This document shows positions 14,348-20,201 of a stretch of DNA of 20,557 bases, one piece after another. The stretch spans positions 1 through 20,557 of the forward strand of contig JBARPB010000083.1 in NCBI GenBank assembly GCA_049642705.1, in the 5' to 3' direction. The notes beneath the pieces were generated by a model. The model worked only from the letters and a program-made list of their open reading frames with translations, made no database searches and was not told the origin of the DNA. Numbering within the stretch: the first letter of the stretch is position 1; every line of letters starts with the position of its first letter. Source of the DNA: CAZYPU01 sp049642705 (GTDB taxonomy: Bacteria > Omnitrophota > Gorgyraeia > JABMRN01 > RBG-13-46-9). Made by a program: the position numbers and the translations under genes.

Positions 14348-14600
14348 GGTTGCATTTACCAAGGCAGCACAAAAGGAATACGCGTATCTTTACGAGACCA
14401 ATGCCTCGATCTTTAAAAGGATTAAAGCGGCCCTAAAGTCCCTTTCGGAAAATCCCACCCAGGGAAAACCGCTAAAACTTACCTTGAAAGGGAAATGGTC
14501 CTACAGGGTCGGCATGTACCGCATAATTTATTCGATAGCGCATAAGATTCTTACAGTTTATATTTTGGATATCGGACATAGGCGTGAAATTTACAGATAA
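14340..14600 (+). CDS. RelE/ParE-family toxin
   Basis: 86 residues, TTG start, overlapping the antitoxin gene by 8 bp. Family marks are KVAFTKAAQKEYAYL at the N-terminus, LKLTLKGKWSYRVGMYRIIYSI, and the C-terminal DIGHRREIYR. RelE toxins cut mRNA in the ribosomal A site and halt translation; ParE relatives instead act on gyrase. The basic WSYRVGMYRIIY strand and R/H-rich C-terminus with tyrosine Y85 fit RelE better. The nearby smpB and tmRNA genes encode the system that rescues ribosomes left on mRNAs cut in this way. Confidence 0.9.
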   Translation: MYKVAFTKAAQKEYAYLYETNASIFKRIKAALKSLSENPTQGKPLKLTLKGKWSYRVGMYRIIYSIAHKILTVYILDIGHRREIYR

Positions 14601-14610
14601 GGAGGAGAAA

Positions 14611-15012
14611 ATGAAAAACGCTTTAGTTGTATTACTTGTTGTTGCGTTGGTTCCTTTCGTTTCTTCGTGTTTTTCGACTGGTAAAAGTGTGGTTAAGGAC
14701 ACCGGAGATGCCGTCGGAGGAACAATTGAAGGAACAGGGAAGGGTACCTTAGATGTTGTGGAAGGCACAAGCGAAGGCGTTGCTGACCTCGGCAAGGGCA
14801 CCGCGGAAGCCGTAGTCGGAACCGCCAAGGCTACCGGCTATACCCTGGTAGGACACGGTGATGAGGCTGTGGAGTCCGGCAAAGAAGCCGCTAAGGCAGG
14901 CGGTGAAGGCATAAAGGGCGTGATAGAAAAACCTATAGAAGGCATCGGAAAGGGCCTGCAGAGCATAGACAGAAGCATAAAGAAGGCAACCGGCAGGGAA
15001 GACATTAAGTAA
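14611..15012 (+). CDS. Lipoprotein with nine 11-residue repeats
   Basis: 133 residues from ATG 14611, which follows the ribosome site AAGGAGGAG; an upstream in-frame ATG (14584) lies inside the toxin gene and would spoil the signal peptide. A hydrophobic signal (3-16) leads to the lipobox VSSC with C20 as the lipidated cysteine. Residues 27-125 divide evenly into nine 11-residue units such as VVKDTGDAVGG, TIEGTGKGTLD, VVEGTSEGVAD and LGKGTAEAVVG, with threonine at position 5 in the first five. An 11-residue period is the mark of 11/3 amphipathic helices (apolipoprotein, LEA and synuclein types). It may lie on a membrane surface. The function is unknown. The gene starts 10 bp after the toxin gene and may be co-transcribed. 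Confidence 0.85.
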   Translation: MKNALVVLLVVALVPFVSSCFSTGKSVVKDTGDAVGGTIEGTGKGTLDVVEGTSEGVADLGKGTAEAVVGTAKATGYTLVGHGDEAVESGKEAAKAGGEGIKGVIEKPIEGIGKGLQSIDRSIKKATGREDIK

Positions 15013-15041
15013 TTAAAAACCGCGTAGGTTGCCATAAAAGA

Positions 15042-15075
15042 AACCGCCGCGGTTGATTAAGAAACCGCGGCGGTT
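15042..15075 (+). repeat. GC-rich hairpin upstream of smpB
   Basis: AACCGCCGCGGTT at 15042-15054 pairs perfectly with 15063-15075 across an 8-base loop. It ends 11 bp before the smpB ATG and just before its ribosome site AAGAGG. There is no T-run, so it is not a standard terminator. It could slow read-through or protect a processed smpB message. Confidence 0.75.
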
Positions 15076-15086
15076 GAAGAGGTTAG

Positions 15087-15536
15087 ATGGACGACGCTAT
15101 CGTCACCAACCGGCAGGCCCGCCATGACTACTTTATAATAGAATCCTTTGAAGCGGGCATCGAGCTTAAGGGAAGCGAAATCAAGTCTATCCGCAAGAGG
15201 CGCGCCAATCTCAAAGACGGCTTCGCGAGGGTTGAAAAAGGGGAGGTTTTGTTGTATAATCTGCATATAAGCCCTTACGAGTTCGCCCGCCGCGATGAGA
15301 TAGATCCGAAGAGGACAAGGAAACTCCTTCTTAAAAAGAGCCAGATAAGGTATCTTTTCGGAAAAATTTCGGCGAAAGGGCTAGCTTTAATCCCATTAAG
15401 AATATACCTGAAAAACGGCCTCGCCAAGGTAGAGATCGCCTTGGCGAAAGGCAAGAAGTTCTTTGACAACCGCGAAGCGCTTAAAGCGAAGGAAGCAAAG
15501 CGCGACATAGACCGAGTATTACGAAGAAAGAAATAG
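15087..15536 (+). CDS. smpB: SmpB, tmRNA-binding protein
   Basis: 149 residues, normal length. SmpB binds the tRNA-like part of tmRNA and carries it to ribosomes stalled without a stop codon. The N-terminal NRQARHDYFIIESFEAGIELKGSEIKSIRKRRANLKDGFARV is the conserved oligonucleotide-binding core (cited here as positions 8-50); YLFGKISAKGLALIPLRIYLKNGLAKVEIALAKGKK follows in shorter conserved blocks, and the basic tail AKEAKRDIDRVLRRKK enters the mRNA channel. The tmRNA gene lies 95 bp downstream in the same direction, the classic arrangement. The ATG follows AAGAGG at 15077-15082. Confidence 0.97.
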   Translation: MDDAIVTNRQARHDYFIIESFEAGIELKGSEIKSIRKRRANLKDGFARVEKGEVLLYNLHISPYEFARRDEIDPKRTRKLLLKKSQIRYLFGKISAKGLALIPLRIYLKNGLAKVEIALAKGKKFFDNREALKAKEAKRDIDRVLRRKK

Positions 15537-15557
15537 GCGAAAAAATTCGGCACTTCG

Positions 15558-15631
15558 GAAGTGATTAATCCTCCCATTGGGTCGGATTAATAACACTTCC
15601 TCAGCATCAAAATTTCTTAAGGCGAAATTTT
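15558..15631 (+). promoter_or_regulatory. Two hairpins between smpB and the tmRNA gene
   Basis: The first pairs GAAGTGATTAATCC (15558-15571) with 15584-15599, interrupted by an AA bulge; an overlapping alternative pairs CACTTC at 15551-15556 with GAAGTG at 15558-15563. The second pairs AAAATTTC (15609-15616) with GAAATTTT (15624-15631), ending on the base before the mature tmRNA. They may direct 5' processing or end smpB transcription. I could not pick out a clear tmRNA promoter. Confidence 0.55.
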
Positions 15632-16056
15632 GGGGGTGACAGGTTTCGACCTTGTTCTTTGGTCTAGAAGCAGCATGTAGAGGTTGTCAGGAGGCCTCTT
15701 GGCGCAAGCCATCCCGAGCGAAAGCGAGGGATAAAACACCTGGCGAAAAATAAACGCAAACGACACAAATAGTGCCGTTCTCGAAGCCGAGTCAATCTTG
15801 GCCGAGGATGCGTTACATGTTCCCGTATTAACGGGAACAGCTCCATTAGCTTTAGCCTGGTAAGCTAAACGGAGTTAACTAAACAGGATAGCTCGAGGGC
15901 CGGCTTCGGGTTCTTGAGCGAAACTTAACAGAAGCTGCTTCTTTCTAAATCCAGTTTCGCGGAGTTAGAAGGAAAAAGACAAAAGCCAAACTAAACATGT
16001 AGACACTTCCAGGTTGAGAACTTGGGACCGGGGTTCGAATCCCCGCACCTCCACCA
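15632..16056 (+). ncRNA. ssrA: Transfer-messenger RNA (tmRNA)
   Basis: About 425 bases, including the encoded CCA. The 5' end GGGGGTG (15632-15638) pairs with CACCTCC (16046-16052), followed by A and CCA. The T arm GGGG-TTCGAAT-CCCC lies at about 16030-16044, and the 5' part has GACAGGTTTCGACC, the conserved D-loop analogue of tmRNA. The resume codon is probably GCA at 15756, and the stop lies in the loop of a helix formed by TTTAGC and GCTAAA (helix 5). The RNA frees stalled ribosomes and tags the unfinished protein for degradation, with SmpB encoded just upstream. Its 3' end is also where the mobile island begins. Confidence 0.96.
15756..15863 (+). other. Proteolysis tag reading frame of tmRNA
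   Basis: From GCA at 15756, after ATAAAC, the frame reads ANDTNSAVLEAES and continues to PLALAW followed by TAA at 15861-15863: 35 codons. AND is the commonest tag start in bacteria. The usual ending is -ALAA or a close variant; here it is -LALAW. The next frame gives a tag beginning QTTQ and stopping in the same region, which fits less well. Confidence 0.75.
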
Positions 16057-16071
16057 TTCAAAGAACACAAG

Positions 16072-16103
16072 AAGGCGATTCTCATTAGAGAGTCGCCTTT
16101 TTT
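16072..16103 (+). terminator. Rho-independent terminator of tmRNA
   Basis: AAGGCGATTCTC (16072-16083) pairs with GAGAGTCGCCTT (16088-16099) with one G-T pair and an ATTA loop, followed by a run of six Ts ending at 16103. It lies 15 bp after the encoded CCA. Confidence 0.9.
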
Positions 16104-16200
16104 GTTGTAACCTCTATAAAAATCAAGGACATATAACAACAGGTAGCGTCAGTTATCTGTCGGGTATAGTCAGTCCTGAAACCCCTGTTTTTGCCTCAAC

Positions 16201-16222
16201 CGTTGGTAAAACGTTGGTAAAA
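16201..16222 (+). repeat. Tandem 11-bp direct repeat before the sigma-like gene
   Basis: CGTTGGTAAAA occurs twice without a gap at 16201-16211 and 16212-16222, two bases before the ATG at 16225. It takes the place where a ribosome site would be expected; GGT is the only purine-rich match. It may be a binding site or part of an attachment region. Confidence 0.75.
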
Positions 16223-16224
16223 AC

Positions 16225-16797
16225 ATGGAATATGACCTACTGACCCCACGAGAGGCGGCCTTGCAGGAGTGGGCCGAACTTAATGCTCTTGTGGAGAGGT
16301 ATCAGAAGAAGCCGTCCACAGCCTTATATCTTGAAATAGCCAGAATTCTCCAGCCTAAAATATATCTATACTGCAATAAGGGGTTTGACATTACTTATTG
16401 CGATATAGCCCTGAAACACCTACTCCTAAAATACAGGCATATCGGGAAAAATTCAAACTTTCTCGGTTACTTTCACAGGTATTTCGGCGTCTATGTCAGG
16501 GACTTCTGGCGTAAGGAAATGCGGCATCGTGGCAGGCGGCGAGGCTTTAGAAACAAGGGATACAGTCAGGCCTTCCGACGCTTTGTAATCAGCCTGCCGA
16601 GAAGAACAGGCGAGGTAATAGACCTCTATTTTAACGGAGGACATAACGCAACAGTAATTTCAAAGGTGCTTGGCATTAGCCCTTCGACAGTAAGGACTAT
16701 TAAGCAGGTGGCTTTGGGAAAACTCTGGGAATACGATAGCACGAATGGGAAGGTTATCTACGGACAAGTCCGCAATAGGATATGGAGAAGGAAATAG
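16225..16797 (+). CDS. Sigma-factor-like (ECF type) regulator
   Basis: 190 residues. The second half holds a region-4-like helix-turn-helix: ISLPRRTGEVIDLYFNGGHN followed by VISKVLGISPSTVRTIKQVA (HTH about 141-163). The first half (about 35-100) resembles region 2, with YLEIARILQPKIYLY and a tryptophan/basic stretch VRDFWRKEMRHRGRRR where core binding and -10 recognition would be. The two are joined by a very basic segment, residues 97-111. Phages and satellites use such proteins to redirect RNA polymerase. It is the first gene of the island, and a promoter for the next gene lies 60 bp after its stop. A single-purpose DNA-binding protein without sigma activity cannot be excluded. Confidence 0.65.
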   Translation: MEYDLLTPREAALQEWAELNALVERYQKKPSTALYLEIARILQPKIYLYCNKGFDITYCDIALKHLLLKYRHIGKNSNFLGYFHRYFGVYVRDFWRKEMRHRGRRRGFRNKGYSQAFRRFVISLPRRTGEVIDLYFNGGHNATVISKVLGISPSTVRTIKQVALGKLWEYDSTNGKVIYGQVRNRIWRRK

Positions 16798-16858
16798 ACA
16801 CTTGTTCCATACTATTTATAGGGAAGAAGAAAAGGCTGACGAGGTAGAAAATATTTTT

Positions 16859-16887
16859 TTGCTCTTTAGCTATATTCTCATTATAGA
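16859..16887 (+). promoter_or_regulatory. Possible promoter upstream of the structured leader
   Basis: TTGCTC at 16859-16864 and TATAGA at 16882-16887 with 17 bases between them. Transcription would begin close to 16895, just before the folded leader at 16901. The boxes match sigma-70 consensus at 4 of 6 positions each. Confidence 0.5.
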
Positions 16888-16900
16888 ATAACCTGAAATA

Positions 16901-16985
16901 GTGCGTAGGGTTGCTCCCTACGAAATGGCACGACCCAGAAGTGCGTTAGAGGTTAAAGTCCTCTTTGCGTATTCTGGGTCTTTTT
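16901..16985 (+). promoter_or_regulatory. Structured leader ending in a terminator-like hairpin
   Basis: Two folded units lie between the sigma-like gene and the HTH gene. The first pairs GTGC (16901-16904) with GCAC (16928-16931) and GTAGGG (16905-16910) with CCCTAC (16916-16921). The second pairs GACCCAGAA (16932-16940) with TTCTGGGTC (16972-16980), encloses a small AGAGG/CCTCT hairpin, and is followed by five Ts (16981-16985). The hexamer GTGCGT occurs in both. The ribosome site of the next gene begins 3 bases after the T-run, so this is either an attenuator or the end of a small RNA of about 90 bases. Confidence 0.7.
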
Positions 16986-17002
16986 ATTTAGGAGGTTTCA
17001 AT

Positions 17003-17191
17003 ATGGACAAGGCAATATATACCGTTGGACAGGCTGGCGAAATATTGGGAGTGAAGCCAGTAACGATACACTTTCATATACAGGCTCGCCACGTATTTCC
17101 GATAAAGAAAATCGAGGACGGCAGAGAGAAGTATCTACTGACGGCCCGACAAATCGAGTATCTGGAACGAAACTTTTTACGGAGGAAATAA
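17003..17191 (+). CDS. Small MerR-like/excisionase-like HTH protein
   Basis: 62 residues from ATG 17003. The frame is open from 16901, but that part is the folded leader, and TAGGAGG at 16989-16995 decides the start. YTVGQAGEILGVKPVTIHFHIQARHVFPIKKIEDGREKYLL contains the helix-turn-helix and small wing of MerR/excisionase-type proteins (positions 6-46), with the common variant histidine-rich recognition helix. ARQIEYLERNF forms a final helix. Proteins of this size serve as excisionases or AlpA-like activators in integrated elements. It stops 5 bp before the helicase gene, so the two are co-transcribed, perhaps under control of the leader terminator. Confidence 0.75.
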   Translation: MDKAIYTVGQAGEILGVKPVTIHFHIQARHVFPIKKIEDGREKYLLTARQIEYLERNFLRRK

Positions 17192-17196
17192 ATCAA

Positions 17197-18546
17197 ATGG
17201 AATTTCAGAGCGGAACGTTTTTAACTGGAGGAGACGTCGGCTTTTCGTCAGGTTATAATTTATCAGTAAGCGGACTGTATGTCCCCGCAAAGTATATGAA
17301 AGAAGAAGAAATCAGGACAAAAAAAGACGGTGGCATAAACGCTAACAGGGTTGCAAGAAAGATACTTGCCGAACATACGCTTATCTATTCGGCTGGCAAC
17401 TTCTATCAGTATGACAAGGGCTATTACAAGCGAATAGAGGAGGAACAGATTAAGGGATATATCAAGAACATTATCCGAGACGACTTCTCAAAGCACAGGG
17501 CCAGCGAGGTCTTGCATTCGATACAGACGGAGGTCTTTGCAGAACCCGACAGCTTGAATGACACCGAGTATCTTAATCTAAAGAATGGCCTCTTTGACCT
17601 TGAGAGCGAGATGCTCTACGACCATACGCCTTTTGCTTATTCTACAATTAGGCTTCCAGTTGCCTTTGACAAGAACGCCGAATGTAAGAAATGGATAAAG
17701 ACTGTTTATGAGATTTTCGAAGGCGATGAGAATAAAATCGCTACGCTTCAGGAATTTTGCGGCCTGTGTCTTACAAAGACGACCAAGTATGAGAAGGCTC
17801 TCTTTATGATAGGAGACGGTGCGAACGGCAAGTCTACCATTTCCTATGTCGTTGAGCATATATTAGGGAAAGAGAACCGCTCCGCTATACCGCTTGAGAG
17901 GCTCAATAGCCCTCATTACACAGCGAACCTACACAACAAGCTGGCGAACATATCAATAGAGACGAATACAAAGTCAGAGGTCTACGACGCTGTATTTAAG
18001 TCAGTAATAAGTGGAGACAGCCTTGAAGCAGACCCGAAGTATAAGCAACCGTTTACCTTCAGGCCCTATTGCAAGCTCATATTCGCTCTTAATACTATGC
18101 CGAGAGTGAATGACCGTAGCAAGGCTTTCTTCAGGCGGCTCTTGATACTTCGCTTCAACAAGTCGTTTCCAGATAAGGTCGCTAACAAGAACCTGAAATA
18201 TGAGCTTTTGGAGGAGCTTGACGGCATATTCTTATGGTGCATAGAGGGCCTACGAAATCTCCATAAGAGAGGATATTTCCATATAGACAAAACGATGTTA
18301 GCGGAAATCGAGGAATACCGCAGGGAAAACAACAGCCTCTTGGTCTTTGTAGATGAGGAATGTCAGTTAGACCCTAACGCCTCCATAGCGAAGCAAGACC
18401 TATATGACGCTTATAAACGCTGGTGCGTGAATAACGGATATAGGGCATTAAGCAGGCGAAGGTTTGGCAAGGAGCTTATGAAGCAATATAGGGTTGTTAC
18501 AGAGGACAGGACAAGCTATGAGCGGACTTGGCTCGGTATCAGGTAA
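17197..18546 (+). CDS. D5/P4-type SF3 replicative helicase (no primase domain)
   Basis: 449 residues. Residues about 60-200 match the D5_N-type domain found ahead of phage and plasmid helicases (YLNLKNGLFDLES, LQEFCGLCLT). The SF3 helicase core follows: Walker A G206-DGANGKST-214, Walker B region KLANISIET (248-256), sensor KLIFALNTMP with N299, and FFRRLLILRF (311-320) with the arginine finger. A C-terminal winged helix-like part has KQDLYDAYKRWCVNNGYRALSRRRFG. Typical P4-family proteins carry a primase at the N-terminus and are much longer; here the first 40 residues have no primase motif, so priming must come from elsewhere. A ribosome site CGGAGG lies at the end of the previous gene. Confidence 0.93.
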   Translation: MEFQSGTFLTGGDVGFSSGYNLSVSGLYVPAKYMKEEEIRTKKDGGINANRVARKILAEHTLIYSAGNFYQYDKGYYKRIEEEQIKGYIKNIIRDDFSKHRASEVLHSIQTEVFAEPDSLNDTEYLNLKNGLFDLESEMLYDHTPFAYSTIRLPVAFDKNAECKKWIKTVYEIFEGDENKIATLQEFCGLCLTKTTKYEKALFMIGDGANGKSTISYVVEHILGKENRSAIPLERLNSPHYTANLHNKLANISIETNTKSEVYDAVFKSVISGDSLEADPKYKQPFTFRPYCKLIFALNTMPRVNDRSKAFFRRLLILRFNKSFPDKVANKNLKYELLEELDGIFLWCIEGLRNLHKRGYFHIDKTMLAEIEEYRRENNSLLVFVDEECQLDPNASIAKQDLYDAYKRWCVNNGYRALSRRRFGKELMKQYRVVTEDRTSYERTWLGIR

Positions 18547-18547
18547 T

Positions 18548-18641
18548 ATGACAGTAATGACACAAATGACGTTATTTCTCTATGTTATTATATATTTACA
18601 ATTTCTAAAGTAACATAAGGAAAAAGTGTCATAAGTGTCAT
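18548..18641. other. Repeat cluster, candidate replication origin
   Basis: Right after the helicase stop. ATGAC-type heptamers occur at 18548 (ATGACAG), 18557 (ATGACAC) and 18566 (ATGACG); their inverse GTGTCAT occurs at 18626-18632 and 18635-18641. Between them TATGTTA (18581-18587) faces TAACATA (18611-18617) around an AT-rich centre. Nested inverted iterons with an AT-rich core next to a helicase gene are what one expects of an origin. No protein binding is shown. Confidence 0.5.
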
Positions 18642-19023
18642 TATTGACCTTACTAACAAGCTCGGTTTTGACAAAATGGTTCTGACAGCGTGAAAGTATC
18701 TATACCGCTATCTCTTTACATCGACATACATACATAGGCATATCGTCTCTCGAATGGCGGCAGGGCCGTCTGGGCGGCCAGAAGGGCAAAAAACTGGGTA
18801 TTCTTTTAACAGCGTGTAAAACCTTTTTGGTAAGATTTTGAACACGAGAATAAAAAGGCAGTTTATCTCTGTTGGTGAAGTTAACATAATTGTTATTCTA
18901 CGGTATTATGAGGGTCAGGCGGATTAGAAAGGTAGATAAAAAAAGGTACACCAACTTTTTTGGCTTTGGGCGTATAGGTCGGGCGGCTACCATACGCTTA
19001 CCATTACTTACAAAAAGGGAGGA
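18642..19023. other. Non-coding stretch between convergent operons
   Basis: With the repeat cluster before it, this forms a 477-bp gap. It holds a GC-rich hairpin (GGCCG at about 18765 with CGGCC, loop TCTGGG) without a T-run. A rightward frame opening at about 18890 runs on antisense to the next gene and has no recognisable content; I treat it as spurious. I see no gene or tRNA here. Confidence 0.5.
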
Positions 19024-19524
19024 TTACGAAGCAGATTTCTGCGATAGAAACTTGTTAAGAACGGGTATCGCTTTTTTAGCTTCTTCAATTGCCGAAAGAC
19101 TTTCGGTTGCGATGTTTCTTATCGTGGCACTACTAATGCCAGCGACCCTGATTTTCAGCCTTTCTTCAAGGCGGTTTAGAAAATCGAGACTGTCCAAAGA
19201 AGCGTCTGTTAATAGCTTGGCCGCTTCAGGAGGAGTTGATACTTGCACGCCTTGCAAGGTATATAACGCTAAAACTTCTTTTACGACCAACATTCCAAGC
19301 TCTAAATCGCTTCTGAGTAAGAGAATATTACCTTGCTCCACTTGAGGCATCTTTGCGGCTTCTTGTTCGTATGTCAGAGATATTTGCAGAGCGTTGCTTT
19401 CCAGAGTTTTATAGGCATACAATAATTTACTTTTAGCCGCAACAAAGTCTGTGTCTGATAGCCCATAGGAATAAGTTACGAGCGATACGGTGAGTAGCAG
19501 TATTGTGATTATGGTCTTTCTCAT
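19024..19524 (-). CDS. Secreted protein of unknown function
   Basis: 166 residues. A typical signal peptide opens it: MRKTIITILLLTVSLVTYSYG, counted as positions 1-21 with likely cleavage after G21. The mature part is almost entirely helical and rich in Leu, Ala and Glu, with TFVAAKSKLLYAYKTLE-like amphipathic helices and no cysteine. It may be periplasmic. It is the last gene of the five-gene leftward operon; its ribosome site AAGGAGAAA is formed by the codons for the C-terminal KEK of the preceding gene, whose stop is one base before... within the spacing region. I do not recognise the family; a role in lysis or in host-cell attachment is possible but unsupported. Confidence 0.75.
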   Translation of the reverse strand: MRKTIITILLLTVSLVTYSYGLSDTDFVAAKSKLLYAYKTLESNALQISLTYEQEAAKMPQVEQGNILLLRSDLELGMLVVKEVLALYTLQGVQVSTPPEAAKLLTDASLDSLDFLNRLEERLKIRVAGISSATIRNIATESLSAIEEAKKAIPVLNKFLSQKSAS

Positions 19525-19525
19525 A

Positions 19526-19741
19526 TTATTTCTCCTTTAATGTCCGAACGGCCCAAACGATAAAACGGATAATCTGGATAGGAACATAAACAATTAGTGA
19601 ATAGGCAACAAAAAACTCAAAATCTGTTAAAGTTGCTTTTTGTATTGCCACAGCATACATAGCAAATCCAAAGCCCAACGCATAAGACAGAATAATAATA
19701 AGCCCTTCTCTGGCGATGATATGCTTAACGGTTTTGTTCAT
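19526..19741 (-). CDS. Small membrane protein, paralogue of the 85-residue neighbour
   Basis: 71 residues with two hydrophobic segments (about 14-33 and 43-63). It begins MNKTVKHIIAREGLIIIL and ends RFIVWAVRTLKEK; the gene at 19944-20201 begins MNKTVKKLIAREGLILIA and ends RFILWAIRALKEK, so the two are duplicates with diverged middles. Its ATG overlaps the previous gene's TGA (ATGA). The final KEK codons and stop (AAGGAGAAATAA) serve as ribosome site for the following secreted-protein gene. The family is not recognised; the size and two-helix layout are holin-like but not specific. Confidence 0.75.
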   Translation of the reverse strand: MNKTVKHIIAREGLIIILSYALGFGFAMYAVAIQKATLTDFEFFVAYSLIVYVPIQIIRFIVWAVRTLKEK

Positions 19742-19941
19742 TTAATTCCTCTTTCAATATGTTTACGAACATCAGCCATAGGGTCATTCTTTTTGTTATG
19801 TCTCTCGGCTTGAGCAATTCTGGCCATTATACCCAAAAAACAGGCAAGGGCGATGAGGCTGACACCGAGCGTGGCTTGCGATATAGTTAATAAGCCTATG
19901 GCAACTATAATCCACGCAAATATCACAAGTGCTATGTCCAT
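19738..19941 (-). CDS. Small membrane protein of unknown function
   Basis: 67 residues. A long hydrophobic part (about 3-45, probably two helices) ends in MARIAQAERHNKKNDPMADV and a basic tail HIERGIK, which should lie in the cytoplasm. The start follows the ribosome site AAGGAGAAG, formed by the LKEK codons at the end of the preceding 85-residue gene. Its TGA overlaps the ATG of the next gene. It is unlike its two neighbours in sequence. I do not recognise it. Confidence 0.7.
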   Translation of the reverse strand: MDIALVIFAWIIVAIGLLTISQATLGVSLIALACFLGIMARIAQAERHNKKNDPMADVRKHIERGIK

Positions 19942-19943
19942 AT

Positions 19944-20201
19944 TTACTTCTCCTTTAATGCCCTTATGGCCCAGAGGATAAAACGAATAAGTAAGCCAAT
20001 AATAATATATCTGATAGTTATGTAGGCAAGATAAATTATCCCGATAAAAATACCAGATATACCTATGTTTATACCTAAGCTTTCACTCTTTGAGTTGTAT
20101 GATAAGAAAAGCCCTGTTAAAAACGTTATTCCACCTACGATGATAGTTGCTATTAAAATAAGTCCTTCTCTGGCGATGAGTTTTTTAACGGTTTTGTTCA
20201 T
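19944..20201 (-). CDS. Small membrane protein, paralogue of the 71-residue neighbour
   Basis: 85 residues with two or three hydrophobic segments (about 13-33 and 45-78). N- and C-terminal ends match the gene at 19526-19741 closely (MNKTVK..IAREGLI and RF..WA.R.LKEK), while the middle differs in length and sequence. This suggests an old tandem duplication separated by the 67-residue gene. Its ATG overlaps the stop of the upstream gene by 4 bp (ATGA), so translation is coupled. Function unknown. Confidence 0.75.
   Translation of the reverse strand: MNKTVKKLIAREGLILIATIIVGGITFLTGLFLSYNSKSESLGINIGISGIFIGIIYLAYITIRYIIIGLLIRFILWAIRALKEK

Noticed and set aside
13996..16045. Shared GGGGTTCGAATCCCCGC in tRNA-Leu and tmRNA as an attachment-site pair
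   Set aside because: The match is the conserved T arm that many tRNAs share; the genes between are ordinary for a chromosome and include no integrase.
15945..16139. Leftward frame with a GGGAGIRTPV segment over the tmRNA 3' end
   Set aside because: This peptide is the well-known false translation of the complement of a tRNA or tmRNA T arm.
18940..18965. Possible two-way terminator (A-run, GGTACACC, T-run)
   Set aside because: The stem has only about three strong pairs, too weak to call.
18890..19345. Rightward frame of 151 codons
   Set aside because: It runs antisense to the secreted-protein gene, which has a signal peptide, a ribosome site and operon context. The rightward product has no recognisable features.
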